From: Ecdyonurus torrentis
Taxonomy: Eukaryota; Arthropoda; Insecta; Ephemeroptera; Heptageniidae
Length of the DNA: 64,000 nucleotides
Direction of reading: 5' to 3'
Assembly: GCA_949318235.1 (NCBI GenBank)
Contig: OX439137.1
Coordinates: 25,473,799-25,537,798 of the forward strand
Position 1 is the first letter of the stretch, and the number at the start of each line of letters is the position of its first letter. The translations under genes were made by a program, and so were the position numbers. The notes below the pieces were generated by a model, which ran no database searches, was not told the DNA's origin, and saw nothing but the letters and a program-made list of their open reading frames with translations. Positions 52,710-64,000 of the stretch are shown in pieces.

Positions 52710-53358
52710 TTAAGCTACCATCCAGACCAAAAAACATGTTTTTTAAAGTCATTTAACATAAAAAGGGACACTTAAAAGCATTATCAATTTTCACTAAAAC
52801 ATAATGTAACCACGCTAGAGAGCGTGAGAAAAACGTAAAGTAGGCAAAACGCACACATTTTAAACAAGCATGACTTTCATGATTTTCAGCATACATTATA
52901 GAGTGTGCGCGCATGAAGTCATTTTTAATGCTTTTAGATGAGTTTCTTGAGCAATGCATAGCAATGCTCAGACTATGATGAACGTGGTTTTTGGCTAATT
53001 TCTATGAAACATTGGCAATTTTTTTGTTATTATTATTTTTATTGCATACTTAAACACTAATTCAACCTGTTAACAGCATCAATGCTCTCAAAAATATTGC
53101 AGAGTATTTTTAAACTGGCAAAATGAATCATTTCCTTATACTGGCCCATATTATTTAGTGCTCACTTATGGCGTCGACTTTAACATGAATGAAACCTATA
53201 GAATAAGTTGTGAGAGGTTGAATAAGTTGACACTTTTCTTATACTTTTGAGGCATCACAATTGGGTTATTAGACAAAATAATTGTAGTTTTGTAAATCAC
53301 ATTTTGTATTTATTTGAATTAAAAGGGAATGTTATTTGGACTCTAGACGGTCGTTTTA
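52710..53358 (-). mobile_element. MITE family A, diverged copy A12, split by C3
   Basis: The left part (52710-52898) has CCAGACCAAAAAACATG, GAGAGCGTGAGAAAAACGTA and AAGTAGGCAAAACGC. The right part (53200-53358) has GCATCACAATTGGGTTATTAGAC and ends GGTCGTTTTAA. Divergence is high and the CRE is not retained. Confidence 0.62.
52900..53199 (-). mobile_element. MITE family C, copy C3, nested in an A copy
   Basis: The left end is TAGAGTGTGCGCGCATGA and the right end ACATGAATGAAACCTA. The blocks ATGCTCTCAAAAATATTGC, TTTAAACTGGCAAAATGA and ATGGCGTCGACTTTAACATG are the reverse complement of C1. Flanking TATA on both sides fits a TA target. Confidence 0.75.
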
Positions 53359-54213
53359 AAGTCCTAGTAGTTAAAAATATCGTAAGTTCAGAATTTTGTA
53401 CTTATTTTTAAGTATCTGGAGTGATTCATATTCTAAAATATTAAATATTTGATCATCAGTTCCACTTTTTGCTCACAATTTTTATAATATAGTTAAAAAT
53501 GAAATAAAAATTATATTAACCATATGAGCTGTCAAACAGGATATTAAAATAATAATTATATCGTTATTAAAACAGAATTGAAATTTTCAACTGTTCACAA
53601 AATTTGCAAACTAATTTTCGTCGCTAGAAAAATCTTAAAACGTATGTTTTTTTTATCATATTATACTAAAAATTAGTTCTAATTATCTCAAAACAAAAAA
53701 AGTTTTAACTAAAAAATAAAATATTTAAAATTATAGTTTCGCTCCATTAAAGCAGAGCCAAATTATTATATAAAATATATTTTCTCCCTAATAGAAGAGT
53801 GAAGACTATAAATTAATATTAACTTGACTTTAGGGTGTAAAATTTACGGGATAAAATATACCTGAGGGTACTATTTATAGACCTCTAGACTAGCTGCTCC
53901 CCACTTTACTTTACTTTACCAAATCGTTACCTTATACGTGTTTTTATTTTTTATTTTTTTAAAGGGGTTGAATTCTGATATAACATTTTTTTTTGTAAAT
54001 AAAATATTAAAGTACTTTTAGAAATTAGGGCAGTGGTTTTAATACTTTGTATCTGTTGTTTAAGTAAAATTAAATTTTTAATAAATTAACGTTATTATTT
54101 TTCTATTTTAGATTTGTTTTAAATGGATTTGAACGATATATTTCCAGAATAAAACATTTTTTTTTTCTTTACTGTTGCTTTTATTTATGATACAACTCTA
54201 TTTTCATGAGGTT

Positions 54214-54216
<3 letters not shown>
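53359..54216. other. unassigned AT-rich DNA
   Basis: No gene or repeat end is recognised. Confidence 0.55.
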
Positions 54217-54304
<88 letters not shown>

Positions 54305-54320
54305 TCTCTCTCTCTCTCTC
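54217..54320. repeat. (CT)n microsatellite
   Basis: About 104 bases with one CCCTC interruption near 54300. Confidence 0.97.
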
Positions 54321-55032
54321 GGTACGATAAATGTACTGTACAGTGTACAGGTACTGTAATGAAAATTTTATTTTATTCTTATATAAACATACAATGCACT
54401 GATATGGAGGTTTTAATGAACGCAATACTCCATAGATATACAAGGTTATTCCATTTTTTGTCAATAAAGTAAAGATGTACATCACAGTGATCGTACAATT
54501 TATCATTTGACAGTTTTACATGTCAAATTTTCAATATCATTTTTAGAATATAAAATTACGCGGAATTTAAAGCACAAATATCTGCCTAAAGGTTACAAAA
54601 ATATCGGTTTGGTTTTAGTACAAACAATCAATGAAATTACAGAATATTTACACGTAAATATTTTTAAAAGTTATAATTTAAGTATTAATATATAAAAGTA
54701 ATTCAATTTACAATATAATACTAGTCAAATATTTGCATTTGAAAATATAATGCAAAATGTATTTATAGGCCTTAAAATAATATTTTTTAAGTTGTTTAAA
54801 AATTATTTTAAATATTTCCACGAAACTTTTAAAATTAATTTTGTTAATTTTAGTATTATATAATAATCAAACTTTTTATGAAACGTTTCAACTGATTTTT
54901 TAAAATACGTTAAATTCCTTTACTACATTTTTTTTTTGCAATTAATAATAAAATATTTGCATGTACTTTTAAACCATTTATAAATTTTTTCTAAAAGAAC
55001 ATAAATTGTTCGTGTACACATTACTAAGTACC
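54321..55032. other. unassigned AT-rich DNA
   Basis: No gene is seen. Frames near 54206-54695 start in the microsatellite or lack any motif. Confidence 0.55.
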
Positions 55033-55044
55033 TATATATATATA

Positions 55045-55136
<92 letters not shown>
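55033..55136. repeat. (TA)n microsatellite, left flank of palindrome
   Basis: A TA tract with one TT step near 55051, ending exactly at the arm of the following palindrome. Confidence 0.96.
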
Positions 55137-55140
<4 letters not shown>

Positions 55141-55626
55141 GCAACCATTGCCGAATTCGCTCATTGGCCGAAATAGGTGACCACGTCGCAGCGTGGCAAT
55201 GCAATTTTGCCAAGATCCGAAATTCAGCACTTGTGCATCGAAATGTTGACCATAGACAATTTTTTTTTGTCAAATTTAATAAGAAATCATTTTTATAAAT
55301 TTATAAATATTTTAATTAACTGAAAACCATAATATAAAATGATGTGTTATAATAATAAAAAAAAAATATATCATATTATTCATACTTATACCGAATATCG
55401 TAACCTGCGTATTAAACATTTTGACCACACTGCAGCGTGGCAATTATCAAAAACCACTCCACGAACTGGCTAAAATGTATTTGCCAAAAATTTGGCATTT
55501 GTTAAAAAACACTCCGCAACGTGGTCAAAATTACGATGCATTTCGGATCTTGGCAAAAATGCATTGCCACGCCGCGACGTGGTCACTTATTTCGGCCAAT
55601 GAGCGAATTCGGCAATGGTTGCCAAC
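55137..55626. mobile_element. foldback element inserted in (TA)n
   Basis: The arms (55137-55251 and 55523-55626) are near-perfect inverted repeats beginning GTTGGCAACCATTGCCGAAT. They continue through CGCTCATTGGCCGAAATA, ACCACGTCGC and GCGTGGCAATGCA. A second inverted pair lies inside: TTTTGACCACACTGCAGCGTGG and CGCAACGTGGTCAAAA. The left arm has a roughly 10-base insertion relative to the right (CAGCACTTGT). (TA)n flanks both sides. No protein is encoded; the frames there read the arms and the TA tract. Confidence 0.82.
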
Positions 55627-55629
55627 ATA

Positions 55630-55686
<57 letters not shown>
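55627..55686. repeat. (TA)n microsatellite, right flank of palindrome
   Basis: A TA tract of about 60 bases with one GTA step near 55635. Confidence 0.95.
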
Positions 55687-55689
<3 letters not shown>

Positions 55690-56085
55690 GCTATATTATA
55701 TTTCTATATTGATTTCTACTTTACCTACTGAAGTTATATATTTGAAAATACATAGAATATTTCCTGAATATATAAATATAATATATAAATAAAAAAAAAA
55801 CTTCAATATGTTCTTTTCCAATTCCTGTTGTTTTGTCATGCTAATTTTTTGTTACTATTCAACAATTGTTGTTGTGAGTTATTTTTACTGATATGAAAAT
55901 TTATGCATATGACGTCATTATCACGTGACTTGACTTATTAACCAATTAAATTAAGTTTTTTTTCTGTAATAATAGAAGTAATGAAATCAGCATAGATTTT
56001 TATTTTGCCAAGTTTATATTATTATATAAAAGTATTGTAGAAATTATGTACAGTATGTAAAATAAAAACTTGACTTTAATCAACT

Positions 56086-56195
56086 TATGGCCATACATAT
56101 CATGTGATCAGATGACGCAAAGCTATATTTAAATTTATGTTATTTTCATATATGCCAATAGAATTCAATATTTTATTAAAAAATACTGTACTTTT
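56086..56195 (+). repeat. dispersed repeat M, copy 2
   Basis: Matches 9478-9600 through TTATGGCCATACATATCATG, GATCAGATGACGCAAAGCTA and CATATATGCCAATAG. The upstream ATGACGTCATTATCACGTGA (about 55909) is a CRE next to a CACGTG. Confidence 0.5.
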
Positions 56196-56324
56196 TCTTA
56201 GCATGATAATCTTAATGCTTTTGTTTTAAGGAAAGCAATATAATATAATTAACGAGGCAAATATAGACTGAAGAATATAATGACTGAATTTTGCTCTATA
56301 ACAAAGTTACTTTGCACCACTATT

Positions 56325-56579
56325 AGTAGCAGTGATCAGAAAATTACGATTTATGCAACCCGTACAACAAATTTATACTAATTTTCTCCTGTCAGAAACA
56401 GGAATATTCACGCAAATTGCAAACTTTAAAATGTTTTCACGCACTTTTATGGGGCTACATTTACATTCTGTTAAAATAAAAATTGTAATTAGATTTGGAG
56501 ATCCCATTTTGTGTTTAATCATTAAAAAGTATACTTTTAAAAATGTATACATGTTGTTTTATGTGGTCTATGGCTTTAA
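56325..56579 (+). mobile_element. MITE family A, 5'-truncated copy A10
   Basis: Begins in the GTAGCAGTGATCAGAAAATT block and runs to GTGGTCTATGGCTTTAA. The CRE segment is partly deleted (TCTCCTGTCAGAAACAGG). A small duplication around GTATACTTTTAAAAATGTAT interrupts the right part. Confidence 0.75.
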
Positions 56580-56764
56580 AGAAAAAAACTGACCATTTTT
56601 AAGTAGCTTTAAAGTAAGAAATTTATGATTTCAATAAAAGCCATTGTGTGTTATCAGTGATGCAGAGGATTAAACAAAATGAAAGCTATATTTTTTAACG
56701 TTAGATGCATTATAAAGGCTAAACTTTTATTTGTCATAACTTTTTATGAAATTTTGTTTTCTAA

Positions 56765-56768
<4 letters not shown>

Positions 56769-56825
<57 letters not shown>
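56769..56825. repeat. (TA)n microsatellite
   Basis: A TA tract of about 57 bases. Confidence 0.96.
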
Positions 56826-56829
<4 letters not shown>

Positions 56830-57068
56830 AATGTATTTTGTTCAAATATTAATAAATTTTTATTATTTATATAAGAAGAAGAAGAAAATTGTTTCAATAA
56901 TTCAATAGAAATAAATTTTATATTTATGATAAAACTTTGAATGAAATACGATTTGAACTGTTCACTCTATTTTTCTACGTTTGAGAGATATCATGATAAA
57001 AATACACACAGACTTTTTATATTTGTCAATATATATAAAGGTAAAAAGAACATTTATAAACCTCTAGT

Positions 57069-57104
<36 letters not shown>

Positions 57105-57214
57105 TCAACAAAGATTGTTTTTATTCTTGAAAATGTTCTTCACAAATAATCGGAATGTCAGCATTTTACTGACTGCTTTACTGAGATAGAGTAAAAAAAA
57201 AAAGATATATACCA

Positions 57215-57252
<38 letters not shown>

Positions 57253-58705
57253 TTTATTATTATTATACATATTTTTTTTCAAAAACTAAAATTGTTTACA
57301 AAAATTCAAATTCCATGGCAGTCGATGTATGTAATATTTGTAATGCCTTGAGCATTGAAATTATTTTATAACAACATTGATTTTTTTTAAATGTGTACAC
57401 AGTATCAATATAACACAACTTTTTACGTTTTAAAGAAAATCTCAACAAATTAGCATTACTTAAAAATATTAATGTTAATTTTCAAATTCAACAGTGATGT
57501 TTCTTAAGAGTCCGCTGAATTGTTGCTCCCTAGATAGGTAACTTTTCATACACCAAATAAACAACATGTAAATTGTAATTTATGCGATTACTTATCGAAA
57601 AATAGCGTCTTAAGTTTTATTTTTGAAACAATAATGATGTTCCTACAATGTCTGCGTGAAATGCAGATAATTTTTTTTCTTTTTAACATTTAGTTTCGCA
57701 TAAAATATATCTAATAGATAATTTTTTAGGGTAAACAAAGGACGTTTTGTTTGAAAAACATACTGCTACTATTATTACAATTAATTCTTCTTATAAGATG
57801 GTAATTTTCGTTCTAAGATTTCTTTTTTAATGAGAAATTCGGGAAACTGTTGTTAAAAATGACCAAAAATGTTCCATTTAACATAAAATTATCTTATTCT
57901 TTGTTTTTCAATGATTTTTTACATCGTTTAATTTTCTGTTTTAATTTATCTTTTATTCTTAGAAAGTTAATTTATTCTCTCAACTTTTATCCACCATCAA
58001 GACAAAAATTTTAATTCAGCACCCCTATTTTATAACACTGTAACTCACCTATATAATAATATATTCCATCAAATACATAAACCTAGCTGTGTATGCAACC
58101 ATAAACCTTATCAATCTATAATTATTAGCATACCAATTGATTTTAATTCATGATAACGAAATACAAATATTTACATTTTCAAACGATAAATTTTTGTTTT
58201 CTACGCATTGGAAAGGGGAGAGAGGTTGTTAAAAAAAAATAATCGATTAAAGTATAGAATCGATTTATATTTTAATATTGATGTTTTTATAGATTGACCT
58301 AATGATTCAAGGTTAGTAGGGGTTATATGTATACTTTATGAGAAGGGTGAATTTTTGATTGGCTTTATAGGTGTATTTGTATGCAGTGTTTTTATATATT
58401 GTTCTTTTTTTTTTATTAGTATTCTTAGGGAGTTTATTAAAAACAAAAGTGGATGTTTATAAATTTGAAACTTTTCTTTGCAAAATACATTTTTTTTAAA
58501 TAACGTAATAAATTTAATAAGGCTTTTATAATACTCCTTTGTTGGCTGATTTAAAAGTTAAATAAGGAAATTTTTAAGAATTTTTAACTATATTACAAAA
58601 AATAAATAAATATAAAGATTTTGAAATAAAAATACTATATCAATTGCTTAAGATAATTAGTAAAAATGATATTATATATATATTTTTTTTTAGAATTTTA
58701 TTATG
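56826..58705. other. unassigned AT-rich DNA
   Basis: No gene is seen. A (GA)n tract (57070-57098) and a T tract (57219-57249) are present. The 57490-57660 part is less repetitive but unrecognised. Confidence 0.5.
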
Positions 58706-59047
58706 TTAAAGACATAGACAACATGAAAACATAAACATTTATATCACAAAACACTTGATGGGACTTACATAAATAACATTAATTGGTCTCAAAACCCAAC
58801 TGAAGCGTCATAGCAGTGATCAAATTTTGATTTATGCAACCCGCACAACATTTTCATACTAAGTTTTGCATGTTTCTGACGTCGTAAACAGAAAGAGTCA
58901 CGCAAATTGCATACTTTACCGGCTTTTTCACGCTCTCTTGTGAGGCCACATTTACACCCTGGTAAAAATTATCATCAGTTTTGTAGATCCCATTTTGTGT
59001 TTAATGATTGAAAAGAACGTGTTGTTTCATGTTTTCTATGCCTTTAA
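58706..59047 (+). mobile_element. MITE family A, copy A11
   Basis: Full length with TTAA at 58706 and 59044. The left end is TTAAAGACATAGACAACATG, the subfamily start also seen internally in A5, and the right end is GTTTTCTATGCCTTTAA. The core is TCTGACGTCGTAAAC, a one-base change from the CRE. Confidence 0.8.
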
Positions 59048-59099
59048 GTGATTTTTGCTTAACATATATCCTGAAATGAGCTTATGAGCTTTTGCCTTG

Positions 59100-59103
<4 letters not shown>

Positions 59104-59151
<48 letters not shown>
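59104..59151. repeat. (CT)n microsatellite
   Basis: A CT tract of about 48 bases. Confidence 0.96.
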
Positions 59152-60972
<1,821 letters not shown>

Positions 60973-62009
60973 CAGTGGCGGCTATAGCGTGGTACTGCAG
61001 AACTGCAGTACCCCCAAAAATTTCAAGAAAATTTTTTCAAAAATTTAATATTATAAAAAAAAAAAAAAAAAAAAAGATTATTTTATTATGACTATATTAC
61101 AATAAGTTACAGCCTCGCGTAAATAAGCAGTTTAAAATCCTTCCCACTTTCTACATCCACCCCTCACTTGCTTCTAGGTACAGCAAACCTTTGCAGTTCT
61201 TGGCTTTAACATTGCGACTATACGGCTATTTGAGAAAAAATCTCACATTTTTCTGCTTCCCCTACTTTCCCTTAAAATATCTATGCGAGATAGAGATGAG
61301 CGAGAGAACTGCATTTACTTGCAGCTCTACTCCCACCCCTATGCATCTAGTGTGTGTATGACATATGAACTATGCTCATTCCGGCGCACATAAGTTGATG
61401 CTCATTACGGGGCGCTTGATTTTTGAGAATAAAATTTGTAGGATGTGTATGCACCTGAATGCGCTTCGACGCCATACTAGAGCAATGAATGTCATTGATT
61501 ATTATTTATTATTATTATTTATTTTTTTGAGATTTTCTTTGGACAAATAGTTTTTTTTTTTTTTTTTTTTTTTTATATATTTTTATTATTTTTTTCGCAT
61601 ATTTGAAAACCTAATTTAAGTATATTAACTGCATAATAAGTGCCTCAAAAATATTACTCGTGTTTTTACTATTTTAAACTAGCAAAATGTGTCACTTTTC
61701 TACACCGGCCCATGTTCAGTGCTTACATATGGCGTCAACTTTTATATGAATGCAATCTTACTAACCGAGGTGCTGACCATGGTTATCTTTGCTAAAAAGC
61801 ATTGACCACTGTAGCCATTATCCATTAGTATCACTAAAAGAAAAAAAAAAGTTTTTTCGGTGGAAAAATTATGAGTTTTTAAAGGTCTAAATCTGAAAAA
61901 TTTTCGCCTGCGGCGCAGGTCGGGGGGCACGGCCCCCCGAACCCCCCAGTATATGTTGCATATCTCCTTCTTACGCAGTACCCCCACTAGCACAACCTCA
62001 GCGCCGCCA

Positions 62010-62012
<3 letters not shown>
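60973..62012. mobile_element. hAT-like non-autonomous DNA transposon
   Basis: The 1040-bp element starts CAGTGGCGGCTATAGCG and ends, in reverse complement, CAGTGGCGGCGCTGAGG, a perfect 10-base TIR. ATATATAT on each side could be an 8-base target duplication but is confounded by the flanking TA tract. GTACTGC/GCAGTACCCCC repeats follow both ends. The right part has the GC-rich CGGGGGGCACGGCCCCCCGA hairpin. CAGNGGCGG-type ends with 8-bp duplications are typical of hAT elements. No transposase motif is present and it is interrupted by C4. The frame at 61742-62188 crosses the right end and is not a gene. Confidence 0.75.
61439..61760 (-). mobile_element. MITE family C, copy C4, nested in the hAT-like element
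   Basis: The left end is TAGGATGTGTATGCACCTGA. The blocks GCGCTTCGACGCCATACTAG, AAACTAGCAAAATGTGTCAC and ATGGCGTCAACTTTTATATG are the reverse complement of C1. A T tract (61550-61574) expands the interior. The right end is diverged. Confidence 0.68.
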
Positions 62013-62043
<31 letters not shown>

Positions 62044-62559
62044 TACAAAAAAAATTTAGCAAACTGATTTTTAAACTTCTGTTTGCCATTTTTTTTTTAT
62101 GTATAATTTTAATGCATATATTAAGCATTAAGATTATACAATTTTTATCTGGCATTTGCAAACATCCGATTAGATGTTGCAACAACATTACTTTTAACTT
62201 ATATTATACAGTATTAAAAAACAAATGTTTAGAAGTATGTTATGTTATAATTGTTTTTTTTCCATCTAGTTTTAGTAACATTTAAAGTAAAATGCCAGAA
62301 GTTTTCAAGTATTATGTTAAATGATGAAGTGAATTTTACAGTTAACAATTTTAAGATAAAAATTGTGACAATGTTTCAGAGGTTCTTTTATATATATTCC
62401 ATAATCAAACAAATTCATGCCTCGTTCTTATATTTCTTTGATTACTGTGTAGTTATATTTTGTGTAATTTTTCTAGTTTATTTACAAATTATTTTCAATG
62501 CTTTTATAGCACCATGGATAGAATAATTTAAATTGTATTGTTGCATCTCTACAAGCTAT
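62013..62559. other. (TA)n followed by unassigned AT-rich DNA
   Basis: The TA tract runs to about 62041. The frame at 62251-62526 is hydrophobic with no recognisable motif, and I do not support it as a gene. Confidence 0.5.
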
Positions 62560-62830
62560 TAGGTTGTTGCATGAATTCATATAAAAGTCAACTAAATAGC
62601 ATGGACACATTTTGCAACTCTAAAAATACTTAGCAATATTTTTAAGAGAATTAATGCTGTTGAATTACGTATTTAAGTATGTGAGAAGGCTAATCATAAC
62701 CAAAAAATTAACTAGTTTTCGAAAGAAAATAGCCAAACATAACGTTTGTCCTATTCTGGGCAATGTTATATTCATTGCTCCAGTATGGCGTCAAAGCGCA
62801 TTTAGTATGACGTCATGCGCACACACTCTA
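62560..62830 (+). mobile_element. MITE family C, copy C5
   Basis: The left end TAGGTTGTTGCATGAATTCA is diverged and the right end GCGCACACACTCTA is recognisable. Inner blocks AATAGCCAAACATAACGTTTG, TTGCTCCAGTATGGCGTCAA and TATGACGTCATGCGC match C1, with a CRE where C1 has ATGATGTCATGCCC. Confidence 0.72.
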
Positions 62831-63440
62831 TATTATACAACGACCTATATATTCACTAGCGTTCTGAATCTAACATAATAGATCCATGAAAAGAAATATA
62901 TTAAAAGAACATGAAATAAATTTAACCCTTAAAATGTTCATCTATGTATAGTACTATAAGTCTCTAAACCATCTTAGTTCCTATCTCTGTAGAATCCTTC
63001 AAACAAATAGCTTTGTTAACCACTATTCTACCACACAAAAACACACACACACACACACAACAAAAAAACCACAAAACTACCCTCTTAAAAAACAATATCA
63101 CAAATCCCACAAAGTCAAATTAAATCTTAACTTAAAAAATTTCTGTATAAATTTTATAAATGTTAGAAAAAAAAAACGAAAGAAGTTATTGACGTATATG
63201 CCGCAACGTATAGTCTAGTTTAAAAAAATAGACCTTTTACATGCAATAATAAATATAGTATTAAAATTATTTAAAATGACAGTATAGTATGCGTGTCTAA
63301 AATGTATAGACTGACCTAGTCCTATACGACTTTTGCTAAAGTTTTTTCTTTCTCTCTTTTTTTTTCTACCCATGCGTGCATATCTAAAATACCGCAGTCT
63401 CAAAACATTCATTTTGTTTTATTATATTTTTTTCAACTTC

Positions 63441-63479
<39 letters not shown>

Positions 63480-64000
63480 TGGAAAAATTTGATGGTACTA
63501 ACAAATGTACACTTAAAGATTTTAAAAATATATCTACTTTTAAGCCTATATTACATTAGTATAATAGTAAAATTAAACCAATTTAATCTGGATATTGTGA
63601 AAATTATTAGAAGTATGATGTATACACAATTTTGGAAAAATGCAGAATACAACTAAAAATTATAAAATAATAATAATTATAAATGTAGGAATTAATTTTT
63701 AAGCTTCATGAATATATACGAGACAACCACATTTCTTTTAACCTGATATTCACAAAATTTTATGATACATCTATATTAGTTGGGTAGTTAGAAATCCCGC
63801 CACTAAAACCGGAAACAGCACTTATTGCAAGGTCCATATAATAAAGAGGTTGAGCGAAGCACAAAACTCGCGCAGTTGATTTTATTTTGTGATGGATGTA
63901 CTTGATTCTAAACCAATCCGATGCCGTTCACTAGCGTTAACCAGTTACGTCACTGATAAGGTGAATAAAAATACACCAGGTGATATGACGTCTTTGGTGA
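62831..64000. other. unassigned DNA at the window edge
   Basis: No gene is called. A (CA)n tract of about 20 bases (63039-63058) and a T tract (63442-63470) are present. The last 220 bases (63780-64000) are noticeably less AT-biased than their surroundings and are cut by the window end. Confidence 0.5.

Noticed and set aside
61742..62188. Minus-strand 148-codon frame
   Set aside because: It crosses the hAT-like terminus, its GC hairpin and the (TA)n tract; no transposase motif.

Overview
The window looks like a noncoding stretch of an invertebrate animal genome. It is very AT-rich (GC looks near one quarter by eye) and full of long (CT/GA)n and (TA)n microsatellites and A or T runs. It also carries many short, TIR-bounded non-autonomous DNA transposons (MITEs) and three tRNA-derived, core-type SINE copies. 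I found no protein-coding exon on either strand that I would defend. The longest open frames are translations of microsatellites or cross repeats. The SINE arrangement (tRNA head, shared central core, A tail) with dense MITEs and GA microsatellites would suit a mollusc such as a bivalve, but that assignment is an inference at perhaps 0.4.

The recognisable sequence is a layered set of repeats. Family A (about 340 bp, TTAA ends, TIR TTAAAGGMATAGACCA, central TGACGTCA) has twelve copies from 3766 to 59047. Family C (about 315 bp, TIR TAGGGTGTATG) has five copies. Family D (TTAAGG..GTAGGGGACCGAC) has three, family E (CACTCTAAAAATNGGTGCAT) two, family F (CACG...CGTG) two, family I (TTAAAGRGAT) three, family K (ends GTATTGTGGAATTAACG) four, L two and M two. 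Single palindromic elements lie at 6156-7033, 7343-7458, 34717-34831, 36311-36655, 42439-42754 and 55137-55626. A 1040-bp hAT-like element (CAGTGGCGGC ends) occupies 60973-62012.

Nested insertions give a partial history and several clean target sites. The 6156-7033 foldback sits in an A copy at a TA. D2 sits in E1 at TTAA. F1 sits in E2 at TA. A 103-bp element sits in F2 at TA. C3 sits in the A copy at 52710-53358. C4 sits in the hAT-like element. SINE S3 sits in the A copy at 37854-38585. Two target types dominate, TTAA (A, B, D, I) and TA (E, F, the foldback, the 103-bp element), suggesting mobilisation by at least two transposase types not encoded here.

The two most unusual features are regulatory-looking. 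One is a four-unit inverted array at 21496-21872 in which each unit carries a CACGTG E-box and an ETS-like CCGGAAG or related core. The other is the strong excess of the perfect CRE palindrome TGACGTCA, mostly delivered by several apparently unrelated MITE families. Nothing in the window forms an operon, pathway or CRISPR system.
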